A DNA stretch of 64,000 bases from Plantibacter sp. Leaf314 (GTDB taxonomy: Bacteria; Actinomycetota; Actinomycetes; Actinomycetales; Microbacteriaceae): contig NZ_LMOB01000001.1 of assembly GCF_001423185.1 (NCBI RefSeq), positions 1,471,889-1,535,888 of the forward strand. Reading direction: 5' to 3'. This document shows, piece by piece, positions 34,778 to 43,631 of this stretch. The position numbers and the translations under genes were made by a program. The notes below the pieces were generated by a model. The model had not been told where the DNA came from, made no database searches, and saw only the letters and a list, made by a program, of their open reading frames with translations. The number at the start of each line of letters is the position of its first letter. Positions within the stretch are counted from its first letter, which is position 1.

Positions 34778-36526
34778 GTGGACGTCGCTCCACCGGCGCA
34801 GCCCGCCACCCTGGTCCGACGGGTGCGCATCCGTCATGACGACCGGGAGCTGTGGACCCCGGACGACGTCTCGTTCGGGATCGCGCCGGGCGAGGTGGTG
34901 CTCCTCCTCGGACCGAGCGGGTCCGGGAAGTCGACGCTCGCCCTCGCCCTCAACGGCCTCATCCCCCACGCGCTCCCGGCCGAACTCGAGGGCACCGTGG
35001 TCACCGCCGGCCTCGACACCGTGGATGCGACCGTCGCCCAGCTGAGCGAGCACGTCTCGATGGTCTTCCAGGATCCGGACGCGCAGATCGTCACCGGTTC
35101 GGTGCTCGACGAGGTGTGCTTCGGACCGGAGAACCTCCTGCTCCCCGTCGAGGACGTCCTGGCCAGAGCCGAGCGCGCGCTGCGGCAGGTCGGGCTCTGG
35201 GAACGGCGGACCGAGAACCCCGACCGCCTCTCGGGCGGCGGCCGGCAGCGCCTCGCCATCGCCTGCGCCCTGGCCATGGGTGGCGAGCTGCTCGTCCTCG
35301 ACGAACCGACGGCCAACCTCGATCCGGCGGGCATCGAGGAGGTCTACGCCGCCCTCCGGTCCCTCGTCTCCGCGCTGGACGGTTCCCGGGGTGACCACGC
35401 GATCCTGCTCGTCGAGCACAACCTCGACGCCGCCATCGACCTCGTCGACCGCGTCGTCGTCCTCGACCGCGACGGCCGTCTCCGGTTCGACGGGCCGACC
35501 CGCGAGGTCCTCGTCGGCCATGTCACGGAGCTCCTCGAGATGGGCGTCTGGCTGCCGGTCGCCACCCTCGCCGCGCTGCGCCTGCAGGAGGCGGGTGTCC
35601 TCCTGCCGAGCCTCCCCCTGACACCCGACGAGCTGACCGACGCCCTCGACGCGATCGAGCTCCCGGCACCCCCGACCGCCGTCGCGGCACACATCGGCGC
35701 CGACCGGCCCGTCGCCGTGCGTGTCGACCGCCTCAGCGTCGAGCGCGGGAGGGGGCGACACCGGACGCGGATCCTGCACGAGGTGAGCCTCGAGGTCGAC
35801 ACCGGCGACTTCCTCGCCGTCATCGGCACGAACGGCGCCGGCAAGACGACCCTGCTCCAAGCGATCGCGGGCGTCGTCCAACCCCCTCGAGGCCGCATCG
35901 ACGTCGGCGGGGTCGACCCCGGCCGGAGCGACGTGCGCACGGTCGCCGCGCAGATCGGGTTCGTCTTCCAGAACCCCGAGCACCAGTTCATCACCCACAC
36001 CGTCCACGACGAGCTCGCGCACGGCCTGCGGATCCGGGGCGTCGACGAGCCGGAGGTCGAGCGTCGCGTCACCGAGCTGCTGCGCCGCTTCGGGCTCGAG
36101 TCGGCGCGTGAGGTGCACCCGTTCCTCCTGTCGGGCGGTCAGAAGCGGCGGTTGTCCGTCGGGAGCGCGCTCATCGCCGGAGCCCCGGTGCTCGCGCTCG
36201 ACGAGCCGACGTTCGGGCAGGACCGCGCGCGGGCGAACGAACTCCTCGACCTCCTCGCCGAGCTCAACACCCAGGGCACGACGGTCATCGTCGTGACCCA
36301 CGACCTCCAGCTCGTCGCGGACCACGCCACCCACGTCGCGGTGATGGCCGACGGGCGGCTCCTGGCCCATGGCCCGACCGGCGCCGTCCTCGCCGACGAC
36401 GACCTCATCCAGCGGGCCGGCCTGCGTCCGCCGCCGCTCGCGAGAGCCATGCGCGCGTTGGAACACCACCCCGAGTGGCGGCATCTCTCGCGGCTCGCCG
36501 ATCTGCCGGGGACGGACCTCCCGTGA
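34778..36526 (+). CDS. ykoD: ECF transporter fused ATPase (YkoD-like)
   Basis: A protein of 582 residues carrying two ABC ATPase domains. Domain 1 has Walker A GPSGSGKST near residue 48, Q-loop QDPDAQIV, signature LSGGGRQRL and Walker B LLVLDEPTANLDP. Domain 2, from about residue 308, has Walker A GTNGAGKTT, QNPEHQFI, signature LSGGQKRRLS and LALDEPTFGQD. The QDPD/QNPEH Q-loops are typical of ECF-type A components. The GTG start follows the previous stop without a gap, and the 3' end overlaps the T-component start by four bases. It supplies the energy for uptake through the S and T subunits. Confidence 0.93.
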   Translation: MDVAPPAQPATLVRRVRIRHDDRELWTPDDVSFGIAPGEVVLLLGPSGSGKSTLALALNGLIPHALPAELEGTVVTAGLDTVDATVAQLSEHVSMVFQDPDAQIVTGSVLDEVCFGPENLLLPVEDVLARAERALRQVGLWERRTENPDRLSGGGRQRLAIACALAMGGELLVLDEPTANLDPAGIEEVYAALRSLVSALDGSRGDHAILLVEHNLDAAIDLVDRVVVLDRDGRLRFDGPTREVLVGHVTELLEMGVWLPVATLAALRLQEAGVLLPSLPLTPDELTDALDAIELPAPPTAVAAHIGADRPVAVRVDRLSVERGRGRHRTRILHEVSLEVDTGDFLAVIGTNGAGKTTLLQAIAGVVQPPRGRIDVGGVDPGRSDVRTVAAQIGFVFQNPEHQFITHTVHDELAHGLRIRGVDEPEVERRVTELLRRFGLESAREVHPFLLSGGQKRRLSVGSALIAGAPVLALDEPTFGQDRARANELLDLLAELNTQGTTVIVVTHDLQLVADHATHVAVMADGRLLAHGPTGAVLADDDLIQRAGLRPPPLARAMRALEHHPEWRHLSRLADLPGTDLP

Positions 36527-37356
36527 GCACGACGTCGATCGACCCGTACGCGACGAACGAGACGCACCCGGCGAACCGGTTCCTGTACCGCTTGAACCCG
36601 CTCGCGAAGCTCGGTGCACCCCTTCCGGTGATGGCGGTGCTCGCGTTCACGAGGGACCTCCTGACACCGACGCTCTGCATCGCCCTCGCCGTCGTGATCA
36701 TCCTCATCGGTGCTCGACTGACGAGACCGGTCGCGCTCCTCCTGTTCGTCGGGCTCCCGGTCGTCGTCGGGATCATGTCGTTCAGCTTCGGCCTGTGGAC
36801 CGACCCGGGCAAGGTCGACCAGTCCGTCCTCCTGTTCCAGATCGGCGACTACCGCTTCTTCCTCGGGGCGCTGCTCGTCGGACTCGCGACGGCACTGCGG
36901 CTGGCGAGCCTGCTCGTGCTGGCCCTGATCGGCGGGCTCACCTCCACCGGACCGGACGTGGTCCGCGCGATGATCCAGCAACTGCACGTGCCGTACCGGA
37001 TCGGGTACACGGCGCTCGCGGCCTACCGGTTCGTGCCGCGGTTCGGCCATGAACTCGAGGTCATCCGTTCGGCGCACCGGGTTCGCGGGATGGCCGAGGG
37101 GCGCGGTCCGATCGCCGCCGTCCGCCGCACCGGCGGGTACGTCGTACCGCTGCTCGCCGGGGCGATCCGGCACGCGGAGCGGGTCGCCCTCGCCATGGAC
37201 TCGCGCGCCTTCGGGGCCCATCGGACGCGGACGGAACGGTACCGTGTCCCGTTCCGCACGCGCGACTGGATCTTCATGATCCTCTTCTGGCTCGTGAGCG
37301 CCACCATCGTCTGGTGGAGTCTCACCGCCGGCCCTGGCCCGGTCACGCGCGGGTGA
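36523..37356 (+). CDS. ykoC: ECF transporter transmembrane T component (YkoC-like)
   Basis: A 277-residue protein. GTG 36523 lies within a GTGA overlap with the ATPase stop; a longer frame would need an unsupported start inside that gene. Five or so membrane segments are followed by a cytosolic coupling region containing the T-component signature AHRVRGMAEGRG, with its A-R-G box, and a second such element (MDSRAFGAHRTRT). These contact the two ATPase domains. NRFLYRLNPLAKL at the N-terminus is also a family hallmark. Together with the two preceding genes it completes a dedicated (group I) ECF importer. Confidence 0.92.
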   Translation: MSTTSIDPYATNETHPANRFLYRLNPLAKLGAPLPVMAVLAFTRDLLTPTLCIALAVVIILIGARLTRPVALLLFVGLPVVVGIMSFSFGLWTDPGKVDQSVLLFQIGDYRFFLGALLVGLATALRLASLLVLALIGGLTSTGPDVVRAMIQQLHVPYRIGYTALAAYRFVPRFGHELEVIRSAHRVRGMAEGRGPIAAVRRTGGYVVPLLAGAIRHAERVALAMDSRAFGAHRTRTERYRVPFRTRDWIFMILFWLVSATIVWWSLTAGPGPVTRG

Positions 37357-37401
37357 ACCACTGAGCACCCTGGCGGGGCCATCCCGTCGACGGCCCGGCA
37401 C

Positions 37402-37881
37402 TCAGGGGCGGAGCTCACCGGCGAAGCAGACCGTCGAGCCGGAGCGCCGCACCTCGGCGAGGCCCGCCTTCAGGAGGACGCGCTGCGAGGCGGTGTTCGC
37501 GACGTCGGTGTCGGCGATCGCCCGTGACGCGCCGTGCGCTCTCGCGGCGGCGAGGGCCGCGACGACGACCTCCGTCGCCAGCCCGACGCCACGGGCCGCC
37601 GGGATGAGGCCGTAGCCGAATTCGACCGCACCGGTGCTGTCAGGCGGGCCGAAGAAGCCGAACCCTCCGACGGCCAGTCCCGCGGCGTCGCGGACGAGGT
37701 AGAGCGTGAACACCGGATCGTGATCGGTCGATGCGGCGTGACCTCGGAGTGGACCCAGTTCGTCGGCGAGCGGATACTCCGGATGCCAGGCGTCGCCCTC
37801 CCGCTCGTCACGTTCGACGATCCGTCGGGCAAGCGCCGGGGAGATGGGTTCGAGTGTCGTCCGTGCCGTGTGGATGGTCAT
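37402..37881 (-). CDS. GNAT family N-acetyltransferase
   Basis: A 159-residue protein starting at ATG 37881; the longer open frame is antisense to the radical SAM gene. A RimJ/RimL-like GNAT fold is indicated by VGGFGFFGPPDSTGAVEFGYGLIPAARGVGLATEVV, with the acetyl-CoA-binding R-G-X-G-L-A loop, and by ADTDVANTASQRVLLKAGLAEVRR, in which the Asn pairs with substrate. It probably acetylates a protein N-terminus, amine or small molecule. It converges with the ECF transporter operon and is divergent from the radical SAM gene across a region containing the LexA box, so its own expression may also respond to LexA. Confidence 0.85.
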   Translation of the reverse strand: MTIHTARTTLEPISPALARRIVERDEREGDAWHPEYPLADELGPLRGHAASTDHDPVFTLYLVRDAAGLAVGGFGFFGPPDSTGAVEFGYGLIPAARGVGLATEVVVAALAAARAHGASRAIADTDVANTASQRVLLKAGLAEVRRSGSTVCFAGELRP

Positions 37882-37920
37882 CGATGTCAGTCTCTCATCG
37901 TCTCGGGCGATGTCGGATGA

Positions 37921-37936
37921 TCGAACGTATGTTCTA
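37921..37936 (+). promoter_or_regulatory. LexA (SOS) box upstream of the radical SAM gene
   Basis: TCGAACGTATGTTCTA matches the actinobacterial LexA consensus TCGAAC-N4-GTTCGA at 11 of 12 defined positions. It ends nine bases before the ATG of the radical SAM gene, so bound LexA would cover its promoter or leader. The divergent acetyltransferase start lies 40 bases to the other side. Confidence 0.8.
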
Positions 37937-37944
37937 ATGGATGC

Positions 37945-39036
37945 ATGCGGTGGAGCGGACAGGAACTCGGAGTCGAAGCGACGTCGGCGCTGCCCGGCCT
38001 CGCCAAGTTGAACAACCTCGTGCGCAGCGTCCAGACGCCGGAGTTCGCCGGGATCACCTTCCACGAGGTGCTCGCGAAATCAGCCCTCAACCGGGTTCCC
38101 GGACAGTCGGTGATGCCGTTCGGGTGGACGATCAACCCCTACCGAGGATGCTCGCATGCCTGCGTGTACTGCTTCGCCCGGCCGAGCCATGGCTATCTGG
38201 ATCTCGATGCGGGGAAGGACTTCGACTCGCAGCTCATCGTGAAGGTGAACGTCGCCGAGGTGCTCCAGAAGGAGCTCGCGAAGGCGAGTTGGGGGCGACA
38301 CCCGGTGGCGCTCGGGACGAACACCGACCCGTATCAGCGAGCCGAGGGGAAGTACCGGCTCATGCCGGGGATCATCAACGCCCTGGCCGACTCGGGGACG
38401 CCGTTCTCCATCCTCACGAAGGGCACGCTGCTCCGGCGCGACCTGCCGCTGCTCGCCGAGGTCGCCCAGCGCGTGCCCGTCGACCTCGCCATGTCGATCG
38501 CCATCTTCGACGACGAGCTGCAGCAGTCGATCGAACCCGGCACCCCGACGGCGGCGGCCCGACTCGCGACCGTCCGCGCAGCGAGCGATCTCGGGTTCGA
38601 CGTCGGGGTGTTCATGATGCCGATCCTCCCGTACCTCACGGACACCGTCGAGCACCTCGACCTCGCCCTGTCGCGCATCCGTGAGGCCGGCGCGAGCACG
38701 GTCCTCTTCTCGACGCTGTACCTGAAGGCCGGCGTCAAGCCGTGGTTCATGCAGTGGCTGTCGAAGGAGCACCCGGAGCTCGTCGACCGGTACACCTCGA
38801 TGTACGCCGACGGCGTCTACGCCCCGAAGGAGTACCGGAAGTGGCTCGCGGCCCGCATCCGGCCGATGATCCGCGACCACGGGCTCGAGCGAGGAACCGA
38901 GGACCCGGCCACCGGGGGTGTCCGCTCGTCGGCGCTCGGCATGCTGCGCGACGGGTACGGGGAGCGGGCCGAACTGCGCAAGCGCGCACCGGAGTTCGTC
39001 ACCACCGGCCTCCAGGTCCAACCGACCCTGTTCTGA
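37945..39036 (+). CDS. Rv2578c-family radical SAM protein
   Basis: A protein of 363 residues related to mycobacterial Rv2578c and to SplB-like radical SAM enzymes. The 4Fe-4S/SAM motif CX3CX2C is CSHACVYC (Cys69, Cys73, Cys76), followed by the TIM-barrel elements LGTNTDPYQRAEGKYRLM and FSILTKGTLLRRDLPLL. No additional C-terminal cluster is obvious. Rv2578c belongs to the LexA regulon in Mycobacterium tuberculosis, and a near-consensus LexA box lies directly upstream here, so a DNA-damage role is likely. The reaction is not known; the family is sometimes called spore-photoproduct-lyase-like. A short or absent leader is implied by the box position. Confidence 0.9.
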   Translation: MRWSGQELGVEATSALPGLAKLNNLVRSVQTPEFAGITFHEVLAKSALNRVPGQSVMPFGWTINPYRGCSHACVYCFARPSHGYLDLDAGKDFDSQLIVKVNVAEVLQKELAKASWGRHPVALGTNTDPYQRAEGKYRLMPGIINALADSGTPFSILTKGTLLRRDLPLLAEVAQRVPVDLAMSIAIFDDELQQSIEPGTPTAAARLATVRAASDLGFDVGVFMMPILPYLTDTVEHLDLALSRIREAGASTVLFSTLYLKAGVKPWFMQWLSKEHPELVDRYTSMYADGVYAPKEYRKWLAARIRPMIRDHGLERGTEDPATGGVRSSALGMLRDGYGERAELRKRAPEFVTTGLQVQPTLF

Positions 39037-39039
39037 GCC

Positions 39040-39099
39040 GTTCATTCGCCCATGTTCGGGCGAGCGAACGCCCATTCGCCCGAACATGGGCGAACGAAC
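39040..39099. terminator. Long nested inverted repeat between convergent genes
   Basis: Arms 39040-39063 and 39076-39099 pair over 24 bases with one mismatch around a 12-base loop. Each arm also folds on itself (TCGCCC-N6-GGGCGA). It fills the space between the radical SAM gene and the convergent acetyltransferase gene and is likely a bidirectional terminator. Confidence 0.6.
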
Positions 39100-39104
39100 C
39101 GACG

Positions 39105-39524
39105 TCAGACGTCGGGGATGAGTCGCTTGCTGAGGAGGGCGACCTCGTCGGTGCCGTACCCGAGCGCCTCATAGAACCCGATCACCCGGTCGTTGCCCGT
39201 GCGGACCATGAGGTTGATCTTCGGGCACCCGAGCTCGATGAGCAGACGCTCGGCCTCCTCCATGAGGACGCGTCCGAGGCCGCCGCCCTGCTGCTCCGGC
39301 GAGACCGCGAGGTAGTGCACCCACCCGCGGTGGCCGTCGTACCCGACCATCGCCGTCCCGATCACGGCGCCGGCCTCCTCAGCGACGAGGAACAGCTCGG
39401 GCTGCGTCGTCAGCTTGCGCTCGATGTCCGCCGCGGGGTCGTTCCAGGGTCGGGTGAGGCCGACCTCGTGCCAGAGGGCGATGACGGCGTCGGTGTCGGA
39501 TCGGGTGAACGGACGGATCTGCAT
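39105..39524 (-). CDS. GNAT family acetyltransferase, YpeA-like
   Basis: A compact acetyltransferase of 139 residues. ATG 39524 was chosen because IRPFTRSDTDAVIALWHEVGL is the standard N-terminal start of YpeA-type enzymes. The acetyl-CoA-binding motif A is VHYLAVSPEQQGGGLGRVLMEEAERLL (Q-X-X-G-X-G/A type), followed by INLMVRTGNDRVIGFYEALGY with the conserved Asn and Tyr. The single-domain size matches YpeA. The substrate is unknown. It is divergent from the carboxylesterase gene. Confidence 0.9.
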   Translation of the reverse strand: MQIRPFTRSDTDAVIALWHEVGLTRPWNDPAADIERKLTTQPELFLVAEEAGAVIGTAMVGYDGHRGWVHYLAVSPEQQGGGLGRVLMEEAERLLIELGCPKINLMVRTGNDRVIGFYEALGYGTDEVALLSKRLIPDV

Positions 39525-39622
39525 CGATCCAGTCTCGCGCACCGCCTCTCGCCCGATGCACAGGCACGCCTGCGAGCGCCGTCGATACAGTTGGTCACCC
39601 GAGCATCGACGAACGGACCCGA

Positions 39623-41140
39623 ATGAGCATCGAGCCTGCGCTGGAACCGACCGGCGACGAGACCCTGCCGACGAACGGATCGACACCCGTCACCGTGCAC
39701 ACGGGGAGCGGCCCCGTCACCGGACGCACCAAGGCCGGAATCTCCCGGTTCCTCGGCATCCCGTACGCGGCTGCGCCGTTCGGCGACGACCGGTTCCGAC
39801 TCCCCCAGCCCGTCGAACCGTGGGACGAGCCACGCGACGCGACCCGCCCGGGAGCCACCGCGCCACAGGCCCCGTACTCCGGCGCGGTCGGCGAACTCTT
39901 CGCCACCGTCTCGGTGCCCGGCAACGAGATCCTGAACGTCAACGTGTGGGCACCGGCCGGGGCTGCGGACGGGGCGCTCCCGGTGATGGTGTGGATCCAC
40001 GGCGGCTCGTTCGTCCACGGCTCGAACGCGCTCGACTCGTACGACGGCACCGCGTTCGCCCGTGACGGGGTCGTCTTCGTGTCCGTCAACTACCGTCTCG
40101 GTTCGGAGGGGTTCTCGGTGCTCGACGACGTCCCGCTGAACCTCGGCATCGCGGACCAGCTGGCCGCCCTGACGTGGGTGCAGGACGAGATCGCCCGCTT
40201 CGGCGGCGACCCCGACCAGGTGACGGTGTTCGGCGAGTCGGCGGGCGGCGCATCGGTCGCGACGCTCCTCGCCCACCCGGACGCCGCCGCGGTCATGCGA
40301 CGGGCGATCATCCAGAGCGGTCCGCTCGAGGCGCAGACGCGTGAGCGCGCCGGCCGCATCACCAAGCTCATGGCGAAGGACCTGGGGGTACCGGCCACCC
40401 GCGCCGGCTTCCGGCGCATTCCGCCGGAGGGGCTCGTGGCCGCGCAGGAACGGGTCATGGCTGGCGGCAACCCGCTGAACGGCGGCGCGGGGTTCGCTCT
40501 CGCGACGGACACCGCGCTCGTCCCGAGCAGCCCGATCGACGCTCTGCTCGCCGGGCAGGCGGCGGGGATCCCCGTCCTGATCGGCAGCACCACCGAGGAG
40601 TACCGGTTGTGGCTCGTGCCGGCCGGGCTCCTCCCCACGATCAAGCGCGTCCACCTGCTGGCGGCGCGCTTGAAGCTCGGCATCTCCGCGGCGACGGTCC
40701 GCACGTTCCGCCGGAACCGCCCGAAGGCGTCCACCGGCGAGATCCTCGGTGCGATCGCGACCGACGTCCTGCTGCGCGTCCCGCTGAACCGGGTGGCCGA
40801 CGCCCGAGCCGCTGCCGGGGCGGACACCTGGGTGTACGAGTTCGCCTGGCGGAGCCCCGTCGGCGAAGACGGCAACGGGGCGCTCGGAGCCGCGCACGCG
40901 ATGGACATCGGCTTCGTGTTCGACCGGATCGACTCCGCGGAGTCGATCCGGATGGCCGGTCGCGACGCACCGCAGTCCCTCGCGACCGCGATGCACGACG
41001 CCTGGGTCGCCTTCGCGACGACCGGCGACCCCGGCTGGCAGCGGTGGGACTCCACCCGCCCGGTCCGGACCTTCGACGGGGTCGACGACGCCGTCGTCCT
41101 CGCACCGCGGGACGACGAGCGCGCGGCCCTCACGCGGTAG
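39623..41140 (+). CDS. Type B carboxylesterase/lipase family protein
   Basis: A 505-residue alpha/beta-hydrolase. The nucleophile elbow FGESAGGASV places the catalytic Ser at about residue 206. The oxyanion-hole motif VWIHGGSFVHGS comes earlier, and GAAHAMDIGFVFD near residue 423 holds the catalytic His. FLGIPYAAAPFGDDRFR at the N-terminus is the family signature. No signal peptide is present, so it is cytosolic. It should hydrolyse carboxylic esters such as aryl or short-chain esters; the natural substrate is unknown. It is monocistronic, with a terminator hairpin downstream shared with the convergent helicase gene. Confidence 0.92.
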   Translation: MSIEPALEPTGDETLPTNGSTPVTVHTGSGPVTGRTKAGISRFLGIPYAAAPFGDDRFRLPQPVEPWDEPRDATRPGATAPQAPYSGAVGELFATVSVPGNEILNVNVWAPAGAADGALPVMVWIHGGSFVHGSNALDSYDGTAFARDGVVFVSVNYRLGSEGFSVLDDVPLNLGIADQLAALTWVQDEIARFGGDPDQVTVFGESAGGASVATLLAHPDAAAVMRRAIIQSGPLEAQTRERAGRITKLMAKDLGVPATRAGFRRIPPEGLVAAQERVMAGGNPLNGGAGFALATDTALVPSSPIDALLAGQAAGIPVLIGSTTEEYRLWLVPAGLLPTIKRVHLLAARLKLGISAATVRTFRRNRPKASTGEILGAIATDVLLRVPLNRVADARAAAGADTWVYEFAWRSPVGEDGNGALGAAHAMDIGFVFDRIDSAESIRMAGRDAPQSLATAMHDAWVAFATTGDPGWQRWDSTRPVRTFDGVDDAVVLAPRDDERAALTR

Positions 41141-41183
41141 CGGTCCCCTGGCGGCGGTCAGAACCGCAGACCCACCGGACACG

Positions 41184-41221
41184 CAGAACGCCCGCCGAGC
41201 GTGAGCTCGACGGGCGTTCTG
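41184..41221. terminator. Terminator between carboxylesterase and helicase genes
   Basis: CAGAACGCCCGCCGAGC and GCTCGACGGGCGTTCTG form a 17-bp stem with one mismatch and a GTGA loop. It lies between the two convergent stop codons and could serve both strands. Confidence 0.7.
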
Positions 41222-41234
41222 TTGCCGTGGAGGA

Positions 41235-43631
41235 CTACGCGGTGGCGATGTCCTCGACGAGCTGGTCGCCGGGGGCTGCATCGTCGAACGCGGCCTCGAT
41301 CTCGGCACGGTCGAGCATCTCCGTCATCCGTCGGCGACGGGCCTTCGGGATGATCGTCACGACACGACCGATCTTGCCGGCACGACCGGTGCGACCGGCG
41401 CGGTGCAGGTACGTCTTGTACTCGTCCGGGGCGTCGGCCTGGACGACGAGCGTGATGTCGTCGACGTGGATGCCGCGGGCGGCGACGTCGGTCGCCACGA
41501 GCACGTTGACCCGACCGGAGGTGAGCTTCTCCAGGTTGCGCGTGCGGCGCGCCTGGTTGAGGTCACCGTGGAGCGAGACGGCGGGGATGCCCGCCATACC
41601 CAGCTGCTCCGCGAGCCGCTCGGCGTACGCACGGGTGCGAGCGAACACGAGGGTCTTCTCGGTGCGGTTCACGAGCTCCTCGATGAGGCGGTCCTTGCCC
41701 TTGTGCTCCACCACGAGGACACGGTGGTCGATGGTCGAGGACGCCTGGTCCTCGCCTGCGACCTCGTGCACGGACGGGTTCGGGAGGAACTCGTTGACGA
41801 GGGCTGCGACGCCCTTGTCGAGGGTGGCGGAGAAGAGCAGCTTCTGGCCGTCGGGCGAGGTGCGACGCAGGATGCGCTGCACCGGCTCGAGGAACCCGAG
41901 GTCGCACATGTGGTCGGCCTCGTCGAGGACGGTCACGGTGACCTGCGAGAGGTCGAGGCGACCCTGCTCGATGAGGTCCTCGATGCGGCCGGGCGTGCCG
42001 ACGATGATGTCGACGCCACGCTGCAGCGCACCGACCTGGCGGCCCTGCGGGACACCACCGTAGATCTGCGTGGTGAACAGGCCGACGGCGCGCGCGATGG
42101 GCTGCACGGTGCGGTCGATCTGGAGCGCGAGCTCACGGGTCGGGGCGAGGATCAGTGCACGGGGCTTGCGACCCGGCTTGCGGTTCTTGCCGCCGCCGTT
42201 CTCCATGAGCTTCTCGACGAGCGGAGCACCGAACGCGATGGTCTTGCCGGAGCCGGTGCGGCCACGGCCGAGCACGTCGCGACCCGCGATGACGTCCGGG
42301 ATGGTCGCCGCCTGGATCGGGAACGGGCTGGCGGCGCCGAGCTCGGCGAGCGCACGGACGATGTTGCCACCGAGGCCGAGGCTCTCGAAGGTCACACCCT
42401 CGACGTCGGCGGCCTGGATGGCGTCGGCCTCGAGGCGCTCGAGCACCACGTCGTCCTGGGGCGTGTACGAGCCGGCATCGCGCTTCGGGTAGTAGTCGCT
42501 GCCGCGGCTCGCGTCGGAGGTGCCGCGATCGTCGAAGCTGCGCTTCGGGCGGTCGTCGAACGAACGCTTGGGGCGGTCGTCGGACGAACGGGCCGGACGC
42601 TCTTCGAAGCTGCGCTTCGGACGGTCGTCGTACGAACGTGCGGGACGCTCCTCGAAGCTGCGCTTCGGACGGTCGTCGAAGGAACGTGCGGGGCGGTCCG
42701 TGCGGCTCGCCTGACGGGGGTCTCCCTGGCGTGCGGGGCGGTCGCCGTAGGACGGACGCTCCGTGCGCTCGCCACGGTTGTACGACGGACGCTCGTTGCG
42801 GTCGCCGGAGGACGGACGCTCGGTCCGCTCACCACGGTTGTACGACGGACGCTCGTTCCGGTCGCCATACGACGGACGCTCGGTCCGCTCACCACGGTTG
42901 TACGACGGACGCTCGTTCCGGTCACCGTACGACGGGCGCTCGGTGCGCTCGCCACGGTTGTAGGACGGGCGCTCGTTCCGGTCGCCGCCACGGTTGTACG
43001 CCGGGCGCTCGTTTCGGTCACCGTACGACGGACGCTCCGTGCGCTCACCACGGTTGTACGCGGGACGCTCGTTCCGATCACCGTACGACGGACGCTCGGT
43101 CCGCTCACCGCGGTTGTAGGACGGGCGCTCGTTCCGGTCGCCGCCACGGTTGTACGCCGGGCGCTCATTGCGGTCACCGTAGGACGGACGCTCGGTCCGC
43201 TCGCCACGGTTGTAAGCAGGACGCTCGTTGCGATCGCCGTACGACGGACGCTCGGTCCGCTCGCCACGGTTGTAAGCAGGACGCTCGTTCCGGTCGCCGC
43301 CACGGTTGTACGCAGGACGCTCGTTGCGGTCGCCACCACGGTTGTAGGCCGGACGCTCGTTGCGGTCGCCGCCGCGGGGTGCACGGTCGCCGCGCTCCTC
43401 CGACTCGAAGCGGGCGGCGCGCTCGGCGCGCTCGGCGCGCTCGTCGGCGTTCCAGCGGGACTTCTGCGGTGCTCCGCCGGCGTCGGGACGGTAGCCGCGG
43501 TGGCCTTCGCTCTTGCTGCCGGACTTCGCGCCGGGGCGCGAGCCGAAGGGCCGCTTGTTCTCGCCGTACTTGGACTTGGGATCGAAGTTCTTGGCCGGGC
43601 GTTTGCCGGCGGGGGTGTTGTTCTTGGGCAT
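41235..43631 (-). CDS. DEAD-box RNA helicase with long N-terminal repeat region
   Basis: A helicase of 798 residues. ATG 43631 was chosen because the product begins MPKNNTPAGKRPAKNFDPK, which fits related actinobacterial helicases as I remember them; an upstream in-frame ATG (43667) is less likely. About 390 residues precede the core. They hold a tandem repeat at about 87-296 and then an SFDDRPKR/SFEERPAR series, all disordered and rich in Arg, Gly, Glu and Tyr. The core has the Q motif region (FPIQAATIP), GRGRTGSGKT, PTRELALQ, VLDEADHM, FSATLD and HRAGRTGRAG. Unusually, the low-complexity RNA-binding tail is N-terminal rather than C-terminal. It probably remodels structured RNA, for example in cold adaptation or ribosome assembly. 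Confidence 0.92.
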   Translation of the reverse strand: MPKNNTPAGKRPAKNFDPKSKYGENKRPFGSRPGAKSGSKSEGHRGYRPDAGGAPQKSRWNADERAERAERAARFESEERGDRAPRGGDRNERPAYNRGGDRNERPAYNRGGDRNERPAYNRGERTERPSYGDRNERPAYNRGERTERPSYGDRNERPAYNRGGDRNERPSYNRGERTERPSYGDRNERPAYNRGERTERPSYGDRNERPAYNRGGDRNERPSYNRGERTERPSYGDRNERPSYNRGERTERPSYGDRNERPSYNRGERTERPSSGDRNERPSYNRGERTERPSYGDRPARQGDPRQASRTDRPARSFDDRPKRSFEERPARSYDDRPKRSFEERPARSSDDRPKRSFDDRPKRSFDDRGTSDASRGSDYYPKRDAGSYTPQDDVVLERLEADAIQAADVEGVTFESLGLGGNIVRALAELGAASPFPIQAATIPDVIAGRDVLGRGRTGSGKTIAFGAPLVEKLMENGGGKNRKPGRKPRALILAPTRELALQIDRTVQPIARAVGLFTTQIYGGVPQGRQVGALQRGVDIIVGTPGRIEDLIEQGRLDLSQVTVTVLDEADHMCDLGFLEPVQRILRRTSPDGQKLLFSATLDKGVAALVNEFLPNPSVHEVAGEDQASSTIDHRVLVVEHKGKDRLIEELVNRTEKTLVFARTRAYAERLAEQLGMAGIPAVSLHGDLNQARRTRNLEKLTSGRVNVLVATDVAARGIHVDDITLVVQADAPDEYKTYLHRAGRTGRAGKIGRVVTIIPKARRRRMTEMLDRAEIEAAFDDAAPGDQLVEDIATA
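42744..43373 (-). repeat. Tandem coding repeat in the helicase N-terminus
   Basis: A 630-base array encodes 210 residues built from 12 units of DRNERP(A/S)YNR and 8 units of GERTERPS(Y/S)G, arranged mostly as alternating 20-residue pairs with occasional 12-residue GGDRNERP units. Nucleotide copies differ mainly at silent positions, so it is an expanded coding repeat. Confidence 0.9.

Noticed and set aside
42744..43373. Regularly spaced repeats resembling a CRISPR array
   Set aside because: Units are contiguous, vary at silent codon positions and encode a continuous peptide repeat in the helicase frame. There are no spacers.
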